NCBI GenBank assembly: GCA_947461185.1
Contig: CANHJY010000023.1
Location: 1-12,987, forward strand
DNA from: Flavobacteriales bacterium
GTDB taxonomy: Bacteria > Bacteroidota > Bacteroidia > Flavobacteriales_D > Crocinitomicaceae
Length of the DNA: 12,987 nt
Direction of reading: 5' to 3'
Positions within the stretch are counted from its first letter, which is position 1. Each line of letters starts with the position of its first letter. This document shows, one piece after another, positions 7,954 through 12,987 of this stretch. The position numbers were made by a program, and so were the translations under genes. The notes under the pieces were generated by a model. It was not told the DNA's origin and made no database searches. It saw only the letters and a list, made by a program, of their open reading frames with translations.

Positions 7954-9518
7954 TCCTTCAGTTCCAAAATACCATAACGTTCCTTTCTTCCGTAGACTGC
8001 GTATAATAAAAGCTCTTTTAATTGGTAATCCATTTGAAAAAGTTTAGGAACGGCTAAAGCGGTAATTTCTTTTCGATCAAAAAATGTTTTTCTCGATACT
8101 GCGCCATCATTAAGATCAATTTCTACGATTGATACTGCATTTCTGCGTTTTCCAAAATTAGCCGGGTAGAATAAATTATTGTTGTCAATGTAATTTCCAA
8201 ATTCATCATAGTTTTTTTCATTATCATTAAAAATGAAACATAACTTGCCGTTATTAATATACCGCGCATAAGAACTGAAAGGCCCGCCATCATTGGTAGA
8301 AACTTGATATTTATTTATTTTCTTTAACCAATCAAAACCTCCATTAACCCCAATTTTAAAAGCAATGATATCATTATAGTAATAAGTATACGTTTGTCGA
8401 AAAGTTCCAGTTCTTGGATCCGTGTAAGTATAAACTTGAACAAAGTACTGTTCTAGGGATCCAACTATACTTCCATCAGGCATCACTTCGGATTGCCTCA
8501 TTACATAATTATATAATTGCGGTTCTGACCTACCTCTAGCAATACGTCGATCCGCTTTATCCCTTTGTCTTTCTGTCCAATCTTGCGTAATAAAATCTTT
8601 TCCAAAAGGCTCAAAACCTTGATCTACAATGTCTTGACTATCAAAATTTGCGCGAACATAAAAAATTCCTGAAACACCGGGAATATTATTATCACCATAC
8701 ACACCCGTTAAGGTGAGAATTCGTTCATTATCTGAATTCATTGTCATTGCTTCAACGCGTTTTCCTTGCAGATTTAGTTCGAAATCTTCTATTCCATCAT
8801 CTGTAGCATGCAGAATATGCATTGCTTTATAGTCCATGTGTCTACTCAGGCTTATTCTATCTGACTTCATGAATTCCTTCACACAAATAAAATAATCACC
8901 TGTATTAGATAGATAATGTTCAGAAATCTCGCTAAATCTTCCTTCAAAAGGTAATTCATATTCACCTGAATTGATTTCTTCCAACTCAGCATCAAATATT
9001 TTATAACCATAAAGATCACTTCTTTCCTTTTTGCTTGGAATTTCCCAAACCACGCCCAAATATTTATTATCTCTGGAAGTAATAACGCTAAACGACCCTT
9101 TATTCACATTTCTTTCATAGGCATAACTTGCGATTTCCTTAGCCTCACCAATTGGTTTTGACTCATTATCATATTCCTGGATATAAAACTGACTTTCTCC
9201 CGCGAATCTGTCAGATAAAAAAACAAAAATTCGATTATTCAATACCTTGACGTCTTCAATATTTGCTATCCCATTCGCTGCTTTTTTCATGATTTTTCCT
9301 GACGCATACTCTTCAAAATCAATATGATGTGTTAGGCGATAAGTTCCAAGAGAATTTCCACCTGAATAGCTCAGTGTGTAAAAATCATCTCCTGACAGCG
9401 GAAGAATATTAACCAAACTGCCGGTTTTTCCCTTTAACTCACCCCAACGGATATCGTTTGTTTGGGCAGATATTGAAAAATGACCGAATAGCGCAATTAA
9501 AAAAATAAAAAATTTCAT
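7950..9518 (-). CDS. Exported protein of unknown function, purB-linked
   Basis: From ATG 9518 the product is 522 aa with a clear Sec signal peptide (MKFFIFLIALFGHFSISAQ, cleavage about residue 19). A TTG at 9542 would add eight residues ahead of it and overlap the purB stop; ATG with an intact signal is preferred. The mature protein is rich in short beta-strands with turn residues (GDDFYTLSYSGGNSLGTYRL, IFVFLSDRFAG, KLCFIFNDNEKN) and looks like a propeller or other all-beta fold. The segment YYYNDIIAFKIG (379-390) followed by WLKKINKYQ and NDGGPFSSYA resembles a widespread Bacteroidota family of exported proteins that I recall only as uncharacterised. No lipobox, no transmembrane helix and no catalytic motif are visible. 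It begins 20 bases after purB and is probably co-transcribed with it, although the products act in different compartments. Its stop overlaps that of the converging lnt by 4 bases. Confidence 0.85.
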   Translation of the reverse strand: MKFFIFLIALFGHFSISAQTNDIRWGELKGKTGSLVNILPLSGDDFYTLSYSGGNSLGTYRLTHHIDFEEYASGKIMKKAANGIANIEDVKVLNNRIFVFLSDRFAGESQFYIQEYDNESKPIGEAKEIASYAYERNVNKGSFSVITSRDNKYLGVVWEIPSKKERSDLYGYKIFDAELEEINSGEYELPFEGRFSEISEHYLSNTGDYFICVKEFMKSDRISLSRHMDYKAMHILHATDDGIEDFELNLQGKRVEAMTMNSDNERILTLTGVYGDNNIPGVSGIFYVRANFDSQDIVDQGFEPFGKDFITQDWTERQRDKADRRIARGRSEPQLYNYVMRQSEVMPDGSIVGSLEQYFVQVYTYTDPRTGTFRQTYTYYYNDIIAFKIGVNGGFDWLKKINKYQVSTNDGGPFSSYARYINNGKLCFIFNDNEKNYDEFGNYIDNNNLFYPANFGKRRNAVSIVEIDLNDGAVSRKTFFDRKEITALAVPKLFQMDYQLKELLLYAVYGRKERYGILELKD

Positions 9519-9538
9519 ACTAGAAAGATAATTTAATT

Positions 9539-10891
9539 TCAAACAAGCTTGATACCTGTATAATTATTAGGGGTTATTTTCAACAATTCGTCTTTAAGAT
9601 TATTTTCGATTTCAAGCGATGAAATAAATTCATGCACTGATGATTTTGTAATTTTCTCATTCGTTCGGGTCAATGCTTTGAGCGCCTCATAAGGTTTTGA
9701 AAAACCCTCTCTTCTTAAGACCGTTTGAATCGCCTCAGCTACAACAGCCCAATTATTTTCCAAATCTTCTTGGATTTTTGTATCGTTAAGTACCAATTTA
9801 GACAAACCTTTTTGAGTAGACTTCAAGGCGATAAAAGTATGCCCAAATGGAACACCAAGAACTCTTAACACTGTTGAATCGGTCAAGTCTCTTTGCAATC
9901 TCGAAATAGGCAGTTTCGCTGCAAGATGTTCGAATAATGCATTTGCAATTCCCAGGTTACCCTCTGCATTTTCAAAATCAATTGGATTTACTTTATGTGG
10001 CATTGCAGAAGACCCAACCTCTCCGTCCTTAAGTTTTTGTTTAAAATAATCCATTGAAATATAGGACCACATGTCACGGTTTAAATCGATCAATATTGTA
10101 TTAATTCGTTTGCATGCATCCATTAAAGCTGCTAAGTTATCGTAATGTTCAATTTGGGTTGTTGTCTGACTGCGATTTAGACCTAGTGTTTCATTAACGA
10201 ATCTATTTGCAAAGTCTACCCAATCATGATTTGGAAAAGCCACATTATGCGCATTAAAGTTTCCGGTGGCTCCACCAAATTTTGCACTGAAGGGAATATT
10301 TATAAGTTGCTGTCTTTGAACGCTTAGTCTCTCGGAAAAAACTTTAATTTCTTTCCCTAAACTGGTTGGAGATGCAGGTTGACCGTGCGTATGCGCTAAC
10401 ATTGACACTTCTGCCCATTGCTCTTGTAGTTCCTCTAATTTCTTTATGACTAAATCAAGTTGAGGAAGGTATTCAGTATGAACAAAATCTTTTATTGAAA
10501 GGGGAATTGCCGTATTATTAATGTCTTGTGATGTTAACCCAAAATGGACAAACTCGGCGTAAGCTGTCAAACCAAGCTCATCGAACTTTTGTTTGACAAA
10601 GTACTCAACAGCTTTAACATCATGATTGGTCACTTTCTCCGAATTCTTAATCCATTCCGCATCATTTATGGAAAAATTCAAATATAAATCCTGTAAATCT
10701 GAAAATTTTTCACGTGGGAAATCCTTTAAAGGTTTCAAATTGAAATTAACCAAATCAATAAAATATTCCAATTCAACTTTGACACGGAATTTAATAAGAG
10801 CGAATTCAGAAAAGTAAGGAATCAATTCTTGAGTTTTATCAGAATATCGGCCATCTATTGGGGAAATTGCATTTAGAGCAGAACGCATCAT
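9539..10891 (-). CDS. purB: Adenylosuccinate lyase
   Basis: PurB catalyses two fumarate-releasing steps of purine synthesis: SAICAR to AICAR and adenylosuccinate to AMP. It acts in the cytoplasm as a homotetramer. The product is 450 aa, near the 456 of the Escherichia coli type, and opens with the typical LNAISPIDGRYSDK (residues 6-19) and SEFALIKFRV (28-37). HFGLTSQDINNT (116-127) and the THGQPASPTS segment with His169 hold substrate- and acid-site residues. The fumarase/aspartase superfamily signature GSSAMPHKVNPIDFEN lies at 293-308, with the catalytic serine expected at 294-295. Two consecutive ATG codons (10891 and 10888) are possible starts; the choice changes one residue. A TATCTTTG element lies about 40 bases upstream. 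A secreted-protein gene follows after 20 bases with no terminator between, so the two probably share a transcript. The divergent neighbour is an EI24-like membrane protein. Confidence 0.97.
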   Translation of the reverse strand: MMRSALNAISPIDGRYSDKTQELIPYFSEFALIKFRVKVELEYFIDLVNFNLKPLKDFPREKFSDLQDLYLNFSINDAEWIKNSEKVTNHDVKAVEYFVKQKFDELGLTAYAEFVHFGLTSQDINNTAIPLSIKDFVHTEYLPQLDLVIKKLEELQEQWAEVSMLAHTHGQPASPTSLGKEIKVFSERLSVQRQQLINIPFSAKFGGATGNFNAHNVAFPNHDWVDFANRFVNETLGLNRSQTTTQIEHYDNLAALMDACKRINTILIDLNRDMWSYISMDYFKQKLKDGEVGSSAMPHKVNPIDFENAEGNLGIANALFEHLAAKLPISRLQRDLTDSTVLRVLGVPFGHTFIALKSTQKGLSKLVLNDTKIQEDLENNWAVVAEAIQTVLRREGFSKPYEALKALTRTNEKITKSSVHEFISSLEIENNLKDELLKITPNNYTGIKLV

Positions 10892-10930
10892 AAGTGAAAA
10901 GAATTATGATTGTAGAAAATTTTTAATATA

Positions 10931-10938
10931 CAAAGATA
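10931..10938 (-). promoter_or_regulatory. -7 promoter element for purB (TATCTTTG)
   Basis: On the minus strand TATCTTTG exactly fits the Bacteroidota -7 consensus TAnnTTTG and would give a leader of about 30-35 bases before the purB ATG at 10891. I do not see a convincing TTTG at the -33 distance, so only the -7 half is supported. Confidence 0.45.
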
Positions 10939-10974
10939 ACAATTAGAAAACATCTTAATTTCTCTCACTTTTTT

Positions 10975-10982
10975 TAAATTTG
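10975..10982 (+). promoter_or_regulatory. -7-like element directly before the EI24-like gene (TAAATTTG)
   Basis: TAAATTTG exactly fits TAnnTTTG and sits three bases before the GTG at 10986. If used, transcription would begin at or next to the start codon, giving a leaderless or nearly leaderless message. No TTTG or TTG is seen at the -33 distance, and AT-rich sequence matches this pattern easily by chance, so this is a weak call. Confidence 0.3.
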
Positions 10983-10985
10983 TTT

Positions 10986-11813
10986 GTGCAATTTTTCAAG
11001 AATTTTTTTCTGGGCATTCAGGCATATGGTCAAGCCATAAGTTTTATTAGAAACAATAAAATGCAATGGTATATTATTTTTCCTGCAATATTAATGATTG
11101 CTGTATACAAACTCGGAGAACTCATTCAACAACATCAAGTTGAAGCAGAAGCCGACAACATGAATGAACTCATTTGGTTTCTCGTTTATATGCTTATCGA
11201 AATTTCGATAGCGCTTATGCTTATGAACTTTGCAAAATATTTGGTTGTAATTGTATTGTCTCCGCTAATTGCTCATTTAAGTGTCAAAACTGAAAATATA
11301 CTAACTGGAAACACTTACCCTTTTGATCTGAATCAATTCATTCATGACGTTAGGCGTGGACTGAGAATATCCTTTAGGAATCTTGCATGGCAATATTTAA
11401 TATTTATGATTGTCTTTTTATTATCGATGGTAATTTTCGGCGATGCTAAACATTTCATAGCCAAATGTGCAATTTTTATGATTGGCGCTTTCTACTACGG
11501 ATTTAGTTATTTGGATTATGTTTATGAAAGACTAAAAATGAACCTTCATGATAGCGTACTTTTCATGCGGCAAAATAGAGGCTTGGCCATTTCCATTGGA
11601 GCTGTATATTCTATTTTGATTTTTATGCCCGTTAATCTGGAAATTCTATTTAGTTTATCGGGTTTCTCTTACGATGGCATTATTTTTCAAATTGCCGAAT
11701 TCTTATTGCACATTATTCTTTGGGTTGCTGCATCAACAGCACCAGTTCTTACCATTGTAGCCGCCACAATAGCCATGAATAATTTTGTAGGACTGAAAAA
11801 AGATGCTTTTTAA
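10986..11813 (+). CDS. EI24/CysZ-like integral membrane protein
   Basis: The 275-residue product is an inner-membrane protein of the EI24 family, which includes CysZ (sulfate uptake in Proteobacteria); whether this member moves sulfate is unknown. The opening QFFKNFFLGIQAYGQAISFI and then WYIIFPAILMIAVYKLG fit the family N-terminus. Hydrophobic stretches follow, numbered from GTG 10986, at about 62-98, 134-152, 157-174, 200-226 and 236-265. Two family-typical parts are LSPLIAHLSVKTENILTG (91-108), the counterpart of the CysZ 'L.PL...V...L.G' segment, and YLDYVYERLKMNLHDSVLFM (175-194) followed by RQNRGLAISIG. The start is uncertain. No ATG is in frame before Met26 (11061), which would remove the conserved N-terminus, and a stop lies upstream at 10956. 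That leaves TTG 10980 or GTG 10986; GTG is preferred because the TTG lies inside a TAnnTTTG element. Divergent from purB. Confidence 0.83.
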   Translation: MQFFKNFFLGIQAYGQAISFIRNNKMQWYIIFPAILMIAVYKLGELIQQHQVEAEADNMNELIWFLVYMLIEISIALMLMNFAKYLVVIVLSPLIAHLSVKTENILTGNTYPFDLNQFIHDVRRGLRISFRNLAWQYLIFMIVFLLSMVIFGDAKHFIAKCAIFMIGAFYYGFSYLDYVYERLKMNLHDSVLFMRQNRGLAISIGAVYSILIFMPVNLEILFSLSGFSYDGIIFQIAEFLLHIILWVAASTAPVLTIVAATIAMNNFVGLKKDAF

Positions 11814-11893
11814 ATTTATGTGCTAGCGTAATCGCATATTTAATCGAAAAAAATCCTTTTTTTTGTACTCATAATAATAATCCAAAATAAAAA

Positions 11894-12895
11894 ATGCCAT
11901 CTATTAAAAATACTACAGTGAGTTGCATCATATTGGTGCTCAGTTTATTTTCGGTTCATAGTGCAAATGCTCGAGCGATTTATTCATTACCTCCCGACAC
12001 CTTAAATATCATTGACAAAATTTCTGCCTCCAATAAAATTGAACAGGCCATGGTCTTACTCAATTATGGAAGAAACAAGGATGCCATTAACACTTTTAAA
12101 GAGGCATCTAATTTGGACCCAAAAAATTGGAAACCATACTTTTACATTTCTAAAGGGCACTACAATCTATATAATTATGGGTATGCATTGGATTATGCGC
12201 AGAAAGCATTAAAAACGGATTCCGTGGATATCGATAATGAGATCTATTTTATACTTGGACAAAGCTATCACCGGTTGAATAAATTAGATTCTGCTTTAAT
12301 CAATTATAATTTAGCTATTGAGAAACTAACACCTTTGCAAGCAAAGGATTTAAAAATTGAATTACGAAAACAACAATGTGAATTTGCCATTGCTTCAGTT
12401 GCCAAAGGAGAAACCTCAAAAAGAATATTGACTTTGAATATTAATTCAGGTTACAATGACTATGGCGGCATGCTCACCAATAATGGTACAGAAATGTATT
12501 TTACATCAAGAAGAAACACTTCCACTGGCGGCGAAATGAACCCTGATGACCAAGAATATTTTGAAGACGTATACCACGCTGTTTTCAATAGTGAAACTAA
12601 TTCTTGGGATAGTATTACTAATGATCTTAAAAACTTCAATTCTGAAGCATTTGATGCCCTTACCTATATTTCAAAAGAGGGAAATTACGGTTTGATGACT
12701 GTAAACAAATATGAATTAGACACTAAAGAGGCAATGAGTTCCGATTTGTTTTATATTGAAAAAAATAAAAAAGGCAAATGGACATCCCCTTCAACCTTGG
12801 AAGGGAAAAAAATTAACACCTCTTTTTTCGAAGGATCCGCAACAATTACAGAAGACAGAAAAACTTTGTATTTCATAAGTGACCGAAATGCATAA
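11894..12895 (+). CDS. TPR plus PD40 envelope protein, interrupted by an in-frame TAA
   Basis: The product has a signal peptide (residues 1 to about 26, cleavage near SANA). Residues about 45-175 form tetratricopeptide-type helix pairs: AMVLLNYGRNKDAINTFKEA, then WKPYFYISKGHYNLYNYGYA, then IYFILGQSYHRLNKLDSALI. From about 180 come PD40 (WD40-like) propeller strands, including GGMLTNNGTEMYFTSRR (191-207) and ATITEDRKTLYFISDRNA (316-333). TPR followed by PD40 usually precedes a C-terminal OmpA domain in Bacteroidota, as in gliding or type IX secretion-associated envelope proteins, so this is probably the front half of such a protein of 600 or more residues. Translation meets TAA at 12893-12895 right after a 'YFISDRN' blade end, yet the same frame continues with matching propeller sequence to the window edge. 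The gene is therefore either broken by a point change, wrongly sequenced, or read through. No Shine-Dalgarno; A-rich leader. Confidence 0.8.
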   Translation: MPSIKNTTVSCIILVLSLFSVHSANARAIYSLPPDTLNIIDKISASNKIEQAMVLLNYGRNKDAINTFKEASNLDPKNWKPYFYISKGHYNLYNYGYALDYAQKALKTDSVDIDNEIYFILGQSYHRLNKLDSALINYNLAIEKLTPLQAKDLKIELRKQQCEFAIASVAKGETSKRILTLNINSGYNDYGGMLTNNGTEMYFTSRRNTSTGGEMNPDDQEYFEDVYHAVFNSETNSWDSITNDLKNFNSEAFDALTYISKEGNYGLMTVNKYELDTKEAMSSDLFYIEKNKKGKWTSPSTLEGKKINTSFFEGSATITEDRKTLYFISDRNA

Positions 12896-12987
12896 AAAAA
12901 GCATACGGACATATATGTTGCCGAACAAATAAATGGTGTTTGGGGTGAGGCAAAATTACTTCCTGAAAATATAAATTCAGAGGGTAG
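12893..12987 (+). pseudogene. Continuation of the PD40 gene beyond the in-frame stop
   Basis: Starting with the TAA at 12893 and staying in the same frame, 30 further codons are open up to the window edge. They read KKHTDIYVAEQ, then INGVWGEAKLLPENINSEG. This is exactly what should follow 'LYFISDRN' in a PD40 blade: a 'DIYVA' strand, 'G.WG.A..L' and '..INSEG' leading to the next blade. Because the frame is unchanged, a single-base substitution creating TAA (for example from AAA, GAA or CAA at 12893) explains it, while a single indel in the seven-A tract does not. The piece is too short to tell whether the rest of the gene, including any OmpA domain, is intact. Confidence 0.7.

Noticed and set aside
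10626..10817. Plus-strand open frame of 63 codons
   Set aside because: Antisense to the N-terminal part of purB, basic and low-complexity, no start signals.
11847..11864. A7-TCC-T8 hairpin between the EI24-like gene and the TPR gene, considered as a terminator
   Set aside because: The stem is only A-T pairs with a 3-base loop; it is too weak to call and could be chance in such AT-rich sequence. The TTTG at its end also lacks the TA of a -7 element.
12012..12212. Plus-strand open frame of 66 codons
   Set aside because: It is a shifted-frame shadow of the TPR region of the gene starting at 11894.
12894..12900. Seven-A tract after the TPR gene's stop considered as a frameshift site
   Set aside because: The frame before and after the tract is the same, so a single-base slip would not restore the reading; the interruption is a stop codon in frame.
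1..12987. Search for a CRISPR array, tRNA, rRNA, insertion sequence, phage or defence genes
   Set aside because: No spaced direct repeats, transposase or integrase motifs, or structural RNA signatures were seen; all genes are housekeeping or envelope types.

Overview
This is an AT-rich chromosomal segment of a Bacteroidota bacterium, most likely order Flavobacteriales. The evidence is as follows. The start regions lack Shine-Dalgarno sequences and are A/T-rich. Promoter-like TTTG / TAnnTTTG elements of the Bacteroidota type occur, with one good match at 1562-1591. Several genes encode typical Bacteroidota envelope proteins: a DUF4920-like lipoprotein, a DUF5723-like barrel with thrombospondin type 3 repeats and an OmpA domain, and a TPR plus PD40 protein. 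I cannot place it to genus. Nothing points to a mobile element, phage, CRISPR array, tRNA or rRNA, and no gap between genes exceeds about 100 bases.

Left part (1-1526): two small exported proteins lie on the minus strand. The first is the 5' part of a DUF4920-like lipoprotein that runs off the window. The second is an unrecognised 124-residue secreted protein with its own strong terminator. Divergent from these is rnhB (ribonuclease HII), complete with its catalytic residues.

Centre (1542-7953): a well-formed promoter drives a two-gene unit. Its first gene encodes a 725-residue, membrane-anchored protein of unknown function whose C-terminal half looks like a beta-propeller. Ten bases later comes an 834-residue outer-membrane protein that joins a DUF5723-like barrel, eight calcium-binding-type TSP3 repeats and a peptidoglycan-binding OmpA domain. 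A rho-independent terminator closes the unit. Three bases after its T-tract is the GTG start of lnt (apolipoprotein N-acyltransferase), the last step of lipoprotein maturation.

Right part (7950-12987): lnt converges, with overlapping stop codons, on a minus-strand pair made of purB (adenylosuccinate lyase) and a downstream exported protein of unknown function. Divergent from purB is an EI24/CysZ-like membrane protein with a non-ATG start that lies almost on top of a TAnnTTTG element. Last comes a TPR plus PD40 envelope protein, probably the front of an OmpA-family protein. It is interrupted by an in-frame TAA at 12893-12895, although the same frame continues into clearly related sequence up to the window edge.

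Overall this is a housekeeping plus cell-envelope region. I see no defence, secretion or biosynthetic system that would count as a new multi-gene system. The points most worth checking are the in-frame stop near the end, the anchored-propeller/TSP3-OmpA pair, and the non-ATG starts crowded against promoter or terminator elements.
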